From NCBI RefSeq assembly GCF_003697845.1, contig NZ_RDQE01000007.1, positions 155,534 through 219,533 on the forward strand: a stretch of 64,000 nt of DNA. Direction: 5' to 3'. The notes beneath the pieces are model-generated. The model saw nothing but the letters and a program-made list of their open reading frames with translations. It did no database searches and was not told where the DNA came from. The number at the start of each line of letters is the position of its first letter. The stretch's first letter is position 1. Source of the stretch: Halobellus captivus (GTDB lineage Archaea > Halobacteriota > Halobacteria > Halobacteriales > Haloferacaceae). The position numbers and the translations under genes are program-made. This document shows, in pieces, positions 17,686 through 26,253 of this stretch.

Positions 17686-18681
17686 ATGAGCAAGGCACCT
17701 TCGACCCGCGCCGATTCGACTCGCACCCGAAACTCCCGCGCCGATTCGACTCGCACTCGAAACTCCCGCGCCGACCGCACCGACCGTACCGACCGCACCG
17801 ACGGATCGACCGCCGCCGGCCGTGCCGTCGAGGAGTGCCCCGAATGTGGCGGGCGGACCGAGGCCGACAGCGCCGAGCGCGCCTGCGTCGACTGCGGGCT
17901 CGTCATCGAGGCGGACCGGATCGACCACGGCCCCGAGTGGCGGTCGTTCGCGGACGACGACGCCGATCCGAAACGGACGGGAGCTCCCTTGACGCGGTCC
18001 CGGCACGACCGCGGGCTCTCGACGGAGATCGGCCGCTCGACCCGGCTCAAGGGTCGCAAACGCCGGCAGATGGCTCGGATGCGAACCCAGCACAACCGCG
18101 CGCGGATCTCCACGAAGCGCGACCGGAACAAGGTGTACGCCTACACCGAGATCCGGCGGCTCACCGGCGCGTTGGAGCTGCCGACGAGCCTCCGCGACAC
18201 CGCCTGTGCGCTGTTCGACTCCGCCCAGTCCGAGAGCCTGCTTCGGGGGCGCTCGCTGGAGGGGTTCGCGGCCGCCTGCGTCTACGTCGCCTGCCGCACC
18301 GCCGACGTCGCCCGGACGGTCGGCGAGGTGTGTTCGGAGGCGAAGGCGACCGAGGCGGAACACCGCGCGGCCTTCGACGCGATGAACCGCGAGCTCGGGC
18401 TTCCGATCGGTCCGGCCGCCCCAGCCGAGTACCTCCCGCGGTTCGCGAGCGACCTCGACGTCTCCTCGACCGTCGAGGCACGCGCCCGCGAACTCGCCGA
18501 CCGCGCCGTCGAGGAGGGGATCGCGAACGGCCGTAATCCGGTCGGCGTCGCGGCCGCCTGCCTGTACACCGCGGCGCGCCAGTGCGACGTCGACTGTACC
18601 CAGCAGGACGCCGCCGACGTCGCGGGCGTCACCCCGGTGACGATCCGCCGGACGTACGTCGAACTTCGCGAGGAGTCGTAA
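17686..18681 (+). CDS. tfb: Transcription initiation factor TFB
   Basis: A 331-residue TFIIB homologue that bridges TATA-bound TBP and RNA polymerase. The zinc ribbon is CPECGGRTEADSAERACVDC at about residues 47-66. The B-reader/linker (GPEWRSF and LSTEIGRST) follows near 85-120, then two cyclin repeats (SLEGFAAACVYVACR near 200-215 and NPVGVAAACLYTAAR near 285-299), the second ending in the BRE-reading helix VAGVTPVTIRRTYVEL. Haloarchaea carry many TFB paralogues used for condition-specific transcription; which one this is cannot be told. Odd feature: about 45 residues before the ribbon are a Arg/Ser/Thr/Asp repeat, from a 30-base tandem duplication in the DNA (17707-17766). GTG 17683 is an alternative start; TTTAAG at 17651-17656 is the likely TATA box. 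Confidence 0.93.
   Translation: MSKAPSTRADSTRTRNSRADSTRTRNSRADRTDRTDRTDGSTAAGRAVEECPECGGRTEADSAERACVDCGLVIEADRIDHGPEWRSFADDDADPKRTGAPLTRSRHDRGLSTEIGRSTRLKGRKRRQMARMRTQHNRARISTKRDRNKVYAYTEIRRLTGALELPTSLRDTACALFDSAQSESLLRGRSLEGFAAACVYVACRTADVARTVGEVCSEAKATEAEHRAAFDAMNRELGLPIGPAAPAEYLPRFASDLDVSSTVEARARELADRAVEEGIANGRNPVGVAAACLYTAARQCDVDCTQQDAADVAGVTPVTIRRTYVELREES
17707..17766 (+). repeat. 30-base in-frame tandem duplication in the TFB N-terminus
   Basis: Units 17707-17736 and 17737-17766 differ by one base (C/T) and encode the decapeptide RADSTRTRNS twice. A partial third unit follows, grading into TACCGACCGCACCGAC-type 10-base repeats up to about 17802. Confidence 0.85.
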
Positions 18682-19129
18682 TCGGCTCCACCGAGACCGC
18701 GGGTTCCGTCCCCGCCACGCTCTCGGGCGACCGGTTCACGTCGCCGTCCCGTCGTCTCGTCGTCCCATCCTCTCGTCGTCTCCCCATCCCGCTACCGAGA
18801 ATGCTACCGGCTCGATATCGCGAAAAAACGACGGATGAGCCGTCGTCCGTGACGCCCGCCGGACGGCCGCGACCGCGTCAGCGGGGACCGCGACGGGGGG
18901 CGGCCGAGCGCCGAACGGGGGCAGCGGTCGGCGTCGGCCGGAGGGGAACGGAGGGCAGGGAGGGCGTCGCACCCGCCCGACGGGGCGTCACGCGTTCGGA
19001 TCGAGGTCCGAGGGATGATTCTACGTTAGCCATGGATAGTCCGGATAACCCGTACAATACGCACGAACCGGCCGGCTCGACCGGGGCGTCTCGACGTCCC
19101 GATGCTCTCCGGACGGCCCGTGGGCGACC
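18682..19129. other. Gene-free 448-base interval with one hairpin
   Basis: No gene supported: the open frames are Arg- or Pro-rich translations without motif. One structural signal stands out: ACGACGG (18828-18834), loop ATGAG, CCGTCGT (18840-18846). Read on the minus strand it is followed directly by six T, which looks like an intrinsic terminator for leftward transcripts from the regulator gene at 19130-19975, although it lies almost 300 bases beyond that stop codon. Imperfect CTCGTCGTC repeats at about 18743-18782. Confidence 0.5.
18823..18846 (-). terminator. Hairpin followed by T6 on the minus strand
   Basis: Perfect 7-bp stem with a 5-base loop (18828-18846 on the plus strand) followed on the minus strand by six T (18823-18828, sharing one base with the stem). 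Bacterial-style terminator geometry; archaea mostly need only the T run. Confidence 0.4.
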
Positions 19130-19975
19130 TCAGCTCGTCCCGAGCTTGTGTTTGAACGCGAAGAACACGCGTCGGCCGGTCCCGGTGAGGTGGACCGTGT
19201 CCGAGCGTCCGACGTCCTCCAACTCGACGTAGCCGCGGTCCCGGAGCGGCGAGAGCACGTGCGTCTCGAGCGCGCGGTACTTCGCGGTCCGGCTCTCCCC
19301 GGCCTCGCGCAGGAACGAGAGGTCGTTCTCGCGAGCCCACTCGATCAGGTTCCACTTGTCGGTCGTCAGGTTCCGATCGGTCCGCTCCCGGAGCCGGCCG
19401 AGCACCGCGACCTGGTCCGTGCTCGGCGCGTCCATCGGGTACAGCGGGAGGTCGACCGTCGCCGCGACGCCGGCGGTGAGCGGCGTCTCGTCCACGTCGT
19501 GGCGGTGGACCTCCGGCTCGACGCTGTAGGGCCGCGCGCCGACGACCATACACGCGATGGCGACGCCGACCGCGGCGACCCGCGGGCCGGTCGAGACGTT
19601 GGCGAACAGCCGGTCGCCGTCGGGTTCGCCGGCGTCGTGACGCGCGGCGACGGTGGTCGTCACGCCGAGCACGTCGTACACGTCCGCGAGCTCGACGGGC
19701 AGCGCGCGGACCTCGGCGAACTCGGCCGCCGCCGCCCACGCGTCGCGCTGGTAGTCGGTCAGTCGATCGACGTCGACACGGCAGCCGTCGGGGCCGGCGG
19801 CGGCCGCCTCGAAGTCGACCGTACCGCGGTCGGCCTCGCGGTCGGGGGCGTCCGCGAGCAGGTACGCCACGTCCGCGCCGTGGCTGCGGAGGGGGTCGAC
19901 GATCCGGTCGTGCTCGTGGCCGAGCGGCACGACGTGGACGCGCCGTTCGGCGACGCGGGGGACCGTTGTGTCCAT
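19130..19975 (-). CDS. CARF-like/winged-helix regulator (DUF6293, HFX_2341-type)
   Basis: A 281-residue cytoplasmic protein in two parts. The N-terminal about 180 residues form a Rossmann-like domain: VHVVPLGHEHDRIVDPLRSH near 13-32 resembles the first strand-turn-helix, and ANVSTGPRVAAVGVAIACMV near 128-147 resembles the N-(S/T)-G-G-type loop that grips cyclic oligonucleotides in CARF domains. The C-terminal about 90 residues form a winged-helix (WNLIEWARENDLSF, KYRALETHVLSPLRDRGYVE, LTGTGRRVFFAFKH). This is the same domain order as Csa3, a CRISPR transcription factor. The family is known in haloarchaea as DUF6293, with members annotated as HFX_2341-family regulators. No cas gene is in the window. 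Ligand and targets are unknown. The gene is divergent from the GTPBP1-type GTPase gene. Confidence 0.75.
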   Translation of the reverse strand: MDTTVPRVAERRVHVVPLGHEHDRIVDPLRSHGADVAYLLADAPDREADRGTVDFEAAAAGPDGCRVDVDRLTDYQRDAWAAAAEFAEVRALPVELADVYDVLGVTTTVAARHDAGEPDGDRLFANVSTGPRVAAVGVAIACMVVGARPYSVEPEVHRHDVDETPLTAGVAATVDLPLYPMDAPSTDQVAVLGRLRERTDRNLTTDKWNLIEWARENDLSFLREAGESRTAKYRALETHVLSPLRDRGYVELEDVGRSDTVHLTGTGRRVFFAFKHKLGTS

Positions 19976-20191
19976 GTCACCGTCTCCCCGCGGAGACGGC
20001 TTAAATCGTCCCGAAGCGTGGCGGGCCGGCGTCGATCGAAGCGCCCGAAGCGCCCGTGGCGGCGACGACCGCTCCGGGGTCGGCGCGCGTCGGGAGCGTC
20101 CGGACCCCTCCGGAGCCCTCGGGACCGATCACGTGCCGTGGGGACGGGTACCACGAAAACCGTTAAGCCCGGCTGTCGCCTACGGATCGAC

Positions 20192-21856
20192 ATGAGCGCT
20201 GACCGGTCCGCGTTACGGCGGGCCATCGAGCGCGGCGAACGGGACGGCGGGGCGATCGAGTTCAAGGAGCGACTCACCCGCGAGGTACACCTGGCCGACG
20301 GCCGAATGGAGTCGCTCGTGGCGCAGCTCCGCCACCGAGTGCTCTCGGGCGACGGCGAGGCGACGTACGTCCTCGGCGTCACCGACGACGGCGGACTCGC
20401 GGGGATCGCCCCCGACGCCTTCTCGGAGACGATGGACGTCCTCTCGCTGCTCGCCGAGGAGGCGGACGCCCACATCGCCGACGTGGAGACGTGGAGCGCG
20501 GGGGCCGACGGCGCGGGCGACACCGCGGGGCTCGTCGGGCTCGCGACCGTCCGGGAGGGAGGGATGTTCGAGGCCGATGACGACCACCTCGTGGTCGGGA
20601 CCGCCGGCCACGTCGACCACGGGAAGTCGACGCTCGTCGGGACGCTCGTCACGGGCCGGGCCGACGACGGACAGGGCGGCACCCGCGGGTTCCTCGACGT
20701 CCAGCCCCACGAGGTCGAACGCGGGCTCTCGGCCGACCTCTCGTACGCGGTGTACGGCTTCGCCGACGACGCCGCGGAGCCGGTCCGGATGGACAACCCG
20801 CACCGGAAGTCCGACCGCGCGCGGATCGTCGAGGAGGCGGACCGGCTGGTCTCGTTCGTCGACACCGTGGGCCACGAGCCGTGGCTCCACACCACGATCC
20901 GCGGGCTGGTCGGCCAGAAGCTGGACTACGGCCTGCTCGTCGTCGCCGCCGACGACGGGCCGACGGCGACGACCCGCGAGCACCTCGGGATCCTGCTCGC
21001 CACCGAGCTCCCCACCATCGTCGCGATCACCAAGGCCGACGCCGTGAGCGACGAGCGGCTCGCCGCGGTCGAACGCGAGGTGGAGTCGACCCTTCGCGAC
21101 GCGGGCCAGACGCCGCTTTTGGTCGACCGTCACGGCGTCGACGTCGCGGTCTCGGAGGTCGGCGACGGGGTCGTTCCCCTGCTCCGAACCAGCGCGGTGA
21201 GCGGGGAGGGGATCGACGCCCTCGACCGGCTGTTCGAGGCGCTCCCCAAGCGGGCGACCCCGGAGCGCGGCACGTTCCGGATGTACGTCGACCGCAGCTA
21301 CAAGGTGACTGGCGTGGGCGCGGTCGCCTCCGGCACGGTCAACTCCGGAACCGTCGAGGCGGGCGACGAGCTCCTCCTGGGTCCGATGGCCGACGGCTCC
21401 TTCCGCGAGGTCGAGGCGCGCTCGATCGAGATGCACTACCACCGGGTCGACAAGGCGAAAGCCGGGCGGATCGTCGGGATCGCCCTGAAGGGCGTCGACG
21501 AGGCGGAGATCGAACGCGGGATGGCGCTCGTCCCCCGCGACGCCGACCCCGAGCCGGTCCGGGAGTTCGAGGCGGAGGTGATGGTGCTCAACCACCCGAC
21601 GCGGATCCGCGAGGGGTACGAGCCGGTCGTTCACGTCGAGACCGTCTCGGAGGCGGCCGCGTTCGCCCCGGCCGAGGGACGACTGCTCCCGGGTGACACC
21701 GGGATGACCCGCGTCCGGTTCAAGTTCCGCCCGTACCTGATCGAGGAGGGACAGCGCTTCGTCTTCCGGGAGGGCTCGAGCAAGGGCGTGGGAACGGTTC
21801 GCGACGTGGACCCGGACGGGGCCGACGGGTCCGAGGCGTTCGACGACGATACGTAG
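20192..21856 (+). CDS. GTPBP1/HBS1-like translational GTPase
   Basis: A 554-residue translation-type GTPase. About 130 N-terminal residues form an accessory domain (IEFKERLTREVHLADGRMES, AQLRHRVLSGDGEATYVLGV) typical of the GTPBP1 group. The G domain follows: G1 GTAGHVDHGKST near 136-147, G3 DTVGHE near 222, G4 TKAD near 280, and G5-like TSAVSG near 335. Domain 2 has SYKVTGVGAVASGTVNSG and domain 3 starts near EFEAEVMVLNHP. Eukaryotic GTPBP1 delivers aminoacyl-tRNA and promotes mRNA decay; archaeal members are uncharacterised to my knowledge. ATG 20192 is chosen as the start of the accessory domain; TTAAG at about 20163 sits 26-30 bases upstream. Converges on potC across a 58-base gap with a hairpin. 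Confidence 0.88.
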   Translation: MSADRSALRRAIERGERDGGAIEFKERLTREVHLADGRMESLVAQLRHRVLSGDGEATYVLGVTDDGGLAGIAPDAFSETMDVLSLLAEEADAHIADVETWSAGADGAGDTAGLVGLATVREGGMFEADDDHLVVGTAGHVDHGKSTLVGTLVTGRADDGQGGTRGFLDVQPHEVERGLSADLSYAVYGFADDAAEPVRMDNPHRKSDRARIVEEADRLVSFVDTVGHEPWLHTTIRGLVGQKLDYGLLVVAADDGPTATTREHLGILLATELPTIVAITKADAVSDERLAAVEREVESTLRDAGQTPLLVDRHGVDVAVSEVGDGVVPLLRTSAVSGEGIDALDRLFEALPKRATPERGTFRMYVDRSYKVTGVGAVASGTVNSGTVEAGDELLLGPMADGSFREVEARSIEMHYHRVDKAKAGRIVGIALKGVDEAEIERGMALVPRDADPEPVREFEAEVMVLNHPTRIREGYEPVVHVETVSEAAAFAPAEGRLLPGDTGMTRVRFKFRPYLIEEGQRFVFREGSSKGVGTVRDVDPDGADGSEAFDDDT

Positions 21857-21886
21857 CGAACTGCCTCTCGAAAGAACGCCGGAGGA

Positions 21887-21903
21887 GGGGACGCCCCGTC
21901 CCC
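21887..21903. terminator. GC hairpin between convergent genes
   Basis: GGGGAC (21887-21892), loop GCCCC, GTCCCC (21898-21903), in the 58-base gap between the ends of the GTPase gene and potC. Could end transcripts from either side. No T run follows, so the evidence is weak. Confidence 0.3.
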
Positions 21904-21914
21904 GCGCCCCACGA

Positions 21915-22781
21915 TCAGACGTACTCGAGGATGTCGCGCAAGTTGATCGCGACGGCCAGCGCCGAGGCGACGACCACGACGATCAGCGTCGCCATCGGAT
22001 CCATCGCCTCGGTCCCCTGCGAGTACACGACCATGCCGTACATCTCCTTGGTGAGCGCGTCCATCGTCCCGCCGACGAAGAAGACGCGGATGAAGTCCTC
22101 GAACGAGCGGAGCCAGGCGAACACGAAGCCCGCGGCGATCGCGGGCGAGATGATCGGGAGCGTGACGTCCTTGAGAACGCCGCTCCGGTCCGCGCCGAGA
22201 TCACGGGCGCCCTCCTCGAGCTTGCGGTCGAAGACGGCGAGTCTGGCGGTCACCGGCAGGACGATGAACGGCAATCCGTACACGGAGTGAGCGAGCACGG
22301 TTCCGAAGAAGCCGGGCGAGAAGCCGATGACCCGGAACAGGATCAGAAGCGAGATTCCCATGATGATCCCCGGCATCAGAAGCGGGAGGATGACGAGCCC
22401 CCGCAGCACCGATCTGCCACGGAAGGTGCGGCGGGCGATGGCGAACCCCAACGGGACGCCGATGAGCGTCGCGACCGCGGCGGACGTCGTCGCCACGATC
22501 GCGCTCTGGCGGGCCGCTCCCAGAAGCGACGCGTTGGTGAACAGGCTGACGTAGTTCGCGAGCGTGACCCCCTCGAACGGGAACAGCACCGAGCTCTCCA
22601 TGAACGAGAGGACGACGATCAACGAGAGCGGGAGCCAGAGGAACACGATGATCCCGATCGTCAGCGCCCACATGCCGTAGGAAGCGATCGCGCTCACGAC
22701 CCGGTCGACGGGGACGGTCCCCGCCAGCCCGGGTTCGCCCACGAGACGTGACAACCGGCCGTGACCTTCACTGTCCGCCAT
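21915..22781 (-). CDS. potC: Spermidine/putrescine-type ABC transporter permease (PotC-like)
   Basis: A 288-residue inner-membrane permease of the binding-protein-dependent type with six helices: about 28-52 (TIGIIVFLWLPLSLIVVLSF), 90-112, 124-146, 158-180, 208-230 and 262-280. The EAA loop that contacts the ATPase is LEEGARDLGADRSGVLKDVT near 190-209. It lies four bases from potB upstream, in the tight operon potD-potB-potC on the minus strand. The PotB/PotC pairing and the Tat-lipoprotein partner indicate import of a polyamine or a similar small cation or amine; the exact substrate is not readable from sequence. It is unusual only in having the ATPase gene on the other strand across a divergent promoter region. 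Confidence 0.85.
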   Translation of the reverse strand: MADSEGHGRLSRLVGEPGLAGTVPVDRVVSAIASYGMWALTIGIIVFLWLPLSLIVVLSFMESSVLFPFEGVTLANYVSLFTNASLLGAARQSAIVATTSAAVATLIGVPLGFAIARRTFRGRSVLRGLVILPLLMPGIIMGISLLILFRVIGFSPGFFGTVLAHSVYGLPFIVLPVTARLAVFDRKLEEGARDLGADRSGVLKDVTLPIISPAIAAGFVFAWLRSFEDFIRVFFVGGTMDALTKEMYGMVVYSQGTEAMDPMATLIVVVVASALAVAINLRDILEYV

Positions 22782-22784
22782 GGT

Positions 22785-23690
22785 TCACCCCATCGCCTCC
22801 AGGCTGGTGGTACGCATCACGATCGCGAACGCGATCAGGGTCGGGATGATGAGGAACAGCGATCCCGCCGCGCCGTAGTTGATGGCGTACAGCTCGTTTA
22901 TTCTGGCCGTGAGCACCTCCGCGATCATGGTGAATTTCCCGCGCGCGAGGAACTGCGGCGTGATGAACGTCCCGAGCGCCGGGACGAACACGAAGACGCA
23001 GCCGGTGATGAGCCCCTGTGCCGACAGCGGAACCACGACGTCCTTCGCGATCTCGAGCCGGGTCGCTCCGAGGTCCCGTGACGCCTCGATGACGCCGTAG
23101 TCGATCCCCTCGAGACTCGAGTACAACGTCAATAACATGTACGGGAAGAAGGCGTGAGTGAGCGAGATGATCACCGGCGCGAGCCCGTACTCGAAGAGCC
23201 CGACCGGCTCGGAGACGATACCCAGGGACAACAGAAACGAGTTGATCAACCCCGACTGACCGAAGAACGCGAGCCACGAGTAGATGCGCACGATGAAGAT
23301 GGTGAAAAAAGGGACCAGAACCGCGAACAGAACGATCTTGAACCGCCGTCCCGAGAGGAGTGTGAGTAGGTACGCGACGGGATACGCGAGGACGACGGTC
23401 GCGACGGTGGTGGCCGCCGCGATGCCGAGAGAGAGCAGGAACGAATCGATGAACGGTGTGGTGAAGGGTCCGCTCTCCCCGACGAACAGCTCGGTGTAGT
23501 TCGACACCGAGAAGGACCACACGATGTCGTAGGAGCTGTTGATCTCCGCGAAGCTCACCATCACCAGGAACGCCGTGGGTGCGAGTATCAGGGCGAGCAG
23601 CCAGCTCACTCCCGGTCCCGCCATGAGCGCGAGCTTCGCCCGCTCGCCCCGCCGTTCGAACGCGTCGCCGAGTTTCTGAACGGTGCTCAT
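22785..23690 (-). CDS. potB: Spermidine/putrescine-type ABC transporter permease (PotB-like)
   Basis: A 301-residue permease with six helices: a first one near 28-50 (LLALILAPTAFLVMVSFAEI), then a long periplasm-side loop and five more between about 85 and 290. The EAA loop is IEASRDLGATRLEIAKDVV near 203-221, and FVFVPALGTFITPQFLARG near 235-253 is characteristic of the PotB/PotH subfamily. It forms the translocation pore with PotC. The start MSTVQKLGDAFE at 23690 is seven bases downstream of the potD stop, so the genes are cotranscribed. No damage seen. Confidence 0.85.
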   Translation of the reverse strand: MSTVQKLGDAFERRGERAKLALMAGPGVSWLLALILAPTAFLVMVSFAEINSSYDIVWSFSVSNYTELFVGESGPFTTPFIDSFLLSLGIAAATTVATVVLAYPVAYLLTLLSGRRFKIVLFAVLVPFFTIFIVRIYSWLAFFGQSGLINSFLLSLGIVSEPVGLFEYGLAPVIISLTHAFFPYMLLTLYSSLEGIDYGVIEASRDLGATRLEIAKDVVVPLSAQGLITGCVFVFVPALGTFITPQFLARGKFTMIAEVLTARINELYAINYGAAGSLFLIIPTLIAFAIVMRTTSLEAMG

Positions 23691-23697
23691 CTCGTGG

Positions 23698-24786
23698 TCA
23701 CGCGTTCTTGACCCGCTCGAACATCTCTATCCACATGTCGTCCCGTTCGGCGGGCTTGAACGGGATCATCCCCTCGAGCACTCCGGGCTCGATCTGGAGG
23801 GACTCCGCCTCGATGTTGTCCATCGCGGCCTGTGAGGTGTTCATGATGTTCCGGTTCTCGGAGAGGGCCGCCCCTGTCTCGGGATCGATATACTCGTTCA
23901 ACACCTGGAAGGCGGCCTCCTTGTTCGAGGAGCCGGCCGTGACGACGGCCCCCTCGAACCAGGTCAGTTCCTCCTCGGCCGGCTGAGAGAACTCGACGTC
24001 GTCGACTTCGTTCATGATGCCCACGTGCGTGCTGCGGTTCGCGTACGACACGGCCACGTTCCCGTTCTGGTAGTCCTGCGTGAGCGTCTCCTCGTCGTGG
24101 ACGAATCCGAGGAGGTTCGGCTTGAACTCCGTCAGCGTCTCCTCGATCGTCGTGAGCTGTTCGTCGCTGAACGACACCGTATCGCCCTCGAACGCCTCGG
24201 TGTAGCCGAGCGCGAGTCCCGTCGCCATGATCGCCTTGTAGTAGCCGTCGTACAGCGTGATACTGCCGGAGAGGTCCACCCCCTCGTACTCCTCACTGAA
24301 GAGCACCTCGTAGGAGTGTTCGTGATCCTCCGGGAGCACCGAGCTGTCGTATCCGTAGGCGTACCACCCGAACTGGACGGGGAGGCCGTAGATCTCGTCT
24401 CCATCGCCGAACTGTCCTTCGGCCGCGGACTGGAACGTACCGTAAAGCGAGTCGAAGTTCGTCATCACGTCCATGTCCATCGGGGCCGCCAGCTCGGCGT
24501 CGATGAACCGCGGGACGTACTCGTTGTTCGGAATGACGATGTCGTACTCCTCGCCGCCGCCCGCGTTCACGGTGGAAAACATGTTCGCGGAGCCGTCGGC
24601 CACCGAGACGTCCAGTTCGACGTCGTCGAGTGACTCCTCGACCTGATCGTTGACGGCGTCGTAGCCCGTCCACGTCAGGATCGAGACCGTCGTTCCGCCG
24701 CCGCCGCCCATACAACCGGAGAGACCTGCCATCCCGGCAACGCCCGTCGCGCCTGCCGCCTTGATGAACTGCCGTCTGTCTACCAT
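23698..24786 (-). CDS. potD: Extracellular solute-binding lipoprotein (PotD-like)
   Basis: A 362-residue binding lipoprotein. The N-terminus MVDRRQFIKAAGATGV is a twin-arginine signal, and AGLSGC just after the hydrophobic stretch is a lipobox, so the mature protein starts at Cys and is anchored outside the membrane; six of the next residues are Gly. SILTWTGYD and later ALYDGYYKAIMATGLALGY-like segments fit the PotD/PotF fold with its polyamine-binding cleft. ATG 24786 was preferred over upstream starts because the Tat motif must be N-terminal; GTAATAAG at 24812-24819 (minus strand CTTATTAC) is the likely TATA box. Substrate not established; a polyamine, or another small amine, is likely. Divergent from potA. 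Confidence 0.87.
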   Translation of the reverse strand: MVDRRQFIKAAGATGVAGMAGLSGCMGGGGGTTVSILTWTGYDAVNDQVEESLDDVELDVSVADGSANMFSTVNAGGGEEYDIVIPNNEYVPRFIDAELAAPMDMDVMTNFDSLYGTFQSAAEGQFGDGDEIYGLPVQFGWYAYGYDSSVLPEDHEHSYEVLFSEEYEGVDLSGSITLYDGYYKAIMATGLALGYTEAFEGDTVSFSDEQLTTIEETLTEFKPNLLGFVHDEETLTQDYQNGNVAVSYANRSTHVGIMNEVDDVEFSQPAEEELTWFEGAVVTAGSSNKEAAFQVLNEYIDPETGAALSENRNIMNTSQAAMDNIEAESLQIEPGVLEGMIPFKPAERDDMWIEMFERVKNA

Positions 24787-25098
24787 GTGCGTCAGACGAC
24801 TTCCGTTTGTCTGTAATAAGTTTACTCCAGTGAATACTGAAAAACACAACAACCGTCCTTATACTCTTAGAATTGGATAGATACCGGTGTAATATCGAGA
24901 CGAACGTCTAATTATTGATATCGGTGGAGTTGCCGGTTCTTCCGACCGTTCGCTCACGTTCGCCGGGTCGTGCTTGTCCGTACCGTGAGGTCATTCGGCC
25001 GATCACTGACGAAAACGGATTAAGGTGTATATACAATTGGATATATAGTTACTTCTTAGAAGAAAAGCTAAATATACGTCCCTGGCCCAGCCGAAGGT
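24787..25098. promoter_or_regulatory. AT-rich divergent promoter region, potD and potA
   Basis: A 312-base gene-free region, distinctly AT-rich against the GC-rich surroundings. TATA boxes: CTTATTAC on the minus strand (24812-24819) for potD and AAATATA (25070-25076) for potA, 23-29 bases before its ATG. The hexamer ATTGGA followed by TA(G/T)AT occurs at 24872-24877 and 25036-25041. CTTCTTAGAAG (about 25052-25062) is a short perfect dyad around a single central base. These could be operator half-sites for a shared regulator. No gene is inside. Confidence 0.6.
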
Positions 25099-26166
25099 AT
25101 GACGGAATCATCGACGGCAGTCCAGCTCGACGACGTCCGCAAGGAGTTCGGGGACACCATCGCCGTGGACGGGATCGATATCGACCTCCGGCGCGGCGAG
25201 TTCTTCTCGCTTCTCGGCCCGTCCGGCTGTGGGAAGACGACCACGCTCCGGATGATAAGCGGGTTCGAGACGCCGACCGACGGCTCGATCCGTATCGAGG
25301 GCGAGGACGTGGTTCATCGGCCACCGAACAAGCGGAACACGAACCTGGTGTTCCAGGGTCTCTCGCTTTTCCCGCACATGACCGTCGCGGAGAACATCGG
25401 ATACGGGCTGAAAAAGGAGGGCGTCGAGGCCGGCGAGCGCGAGCAGCTCGTCGAGAAGTATCTCGACATCGTCGACCTCTCCGGCTACAAGAACCGCAAG
25501 CCACAGGACCTCTCCGGCGGCCAACAACAGCGTGTCGCGATCGCGCGTGCGCTGGTCAACGAACCCGATATCCTCCTTCTGGACGAGCCGCTCTCGAGTC
25601 TCGACCGGAAGCTGCGCCAGGAGATGCAGGTCGAACTCCAGGAGATCCACGACCGCGTCGAGAGCACGTTCTTCTACGTGACACACGACCAGGACGTGGC
25701 GATGAGCATGTCGGACCGGCTCGCCGTGATGAACGACGGACACATCGAACAGATCGGCACACCCAAGCAGATCTACCGTGAGCCGGCCACCGCGTTCGTC
25801 GCCGACTTCATCGGCGACACGAACCTGCTCGACGGCGTCGTCGAGAACACGACCCACCCGCCGCGGCTCGAACTCGATGCCGGCACCGAGGTGACCGTCG
25901 AGCTGGGCGAGTCCCCGGCGAAGGGTGAGGTGATCGCCTCCATCCGGCCGGAGGAGCTCGAAGTCACCGACCCCGGGATGGGTGCCATCGACGGGACCGT
26001 CGTCGACAGCTTCTTCCACGGGGAGCGAACCAACCTGGTCGTCGAACCGGACGACGACTCGCTTCCTGAACTCGACGTCTCGATCCAGGGACGGTCCGAC
26101 CTGCCCGACAGCGAGAAGATCTCGATCGATCTCAATCCCGACGCGGTGAGCGTCTATGCGAAGTGA
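25099..26166 (+). CDS. potA: Spermidine/putrescine-type ABC transporter ATPase (PotA-like)
   Basis: A 355-residue ATPase of the carbohydrate/polyamine importer group. Walker A is LLGPSGCGKTTTLRMI near residues 39-54, Q loop NLVFQGLSLFPHMTV near 82-96, signature QDLSGGQQQRVAIARAL near 135-151, Walker B ILLLDEPLSSLD near 157-168 and switch His in VTHDQDVAMSMSDR. The C-terminal about 115 residues form the TOBE regulatory domain (VIASIRPEELEVTD). In the family this ATPase binds the PotB and PotC EAA loops. Separate transcription from potDBC is unusual for pot operons. Its promoter is in the AT-rich divergent region, so both units could be controlled together. Confidence 0.9.
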   Translation: MTESSTAVQLDDVRKEFGDTIAVDGIDIDLRRGEFFSLLGPSGCGKTTTLRMISGFETPTDGSIRIEGEDVVHRPPNKRNTNLVFQGLSLFPHMTVAENIGYGLKKEGVEAGEREQLVEKYLDIVDLSGYKNRKPQDLSGGQQQRVAIARALVNEPDILLLDEPLSSLDRKLRQEMQVELQEIHDRVESTFFYVTHDQDVAMSMSDRLAVMNDGHIEQIGTPKQIYREPATAFVADFIGDTNLLDGVVENTTHPPRLELDAGTEVTVELGESPAKGEVIASIRPEELEVTDPGMGAIDGTVVDSFFHGERTNLVVEPDDDSLPELDVSIQGRSDLPDSEKISIDLNPDAVSVYAK

Positions 26167-26253
26167 GCGCTCCCCGCGGGACCCGTCTCGTGAAGACCCG
26201 TGTCGAAATGACACGAGAACGTATCCGCGACCGACCGATCGCGTCGAGCACAC

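Noticed and set aside
18582..19232. Plus-strand frame spanning the interval after TFB
   Set aside because: Proline/arginine-rich low-complexity translation with no motif; overlaps TFB and the regulator gene as a GC-skew shadow.
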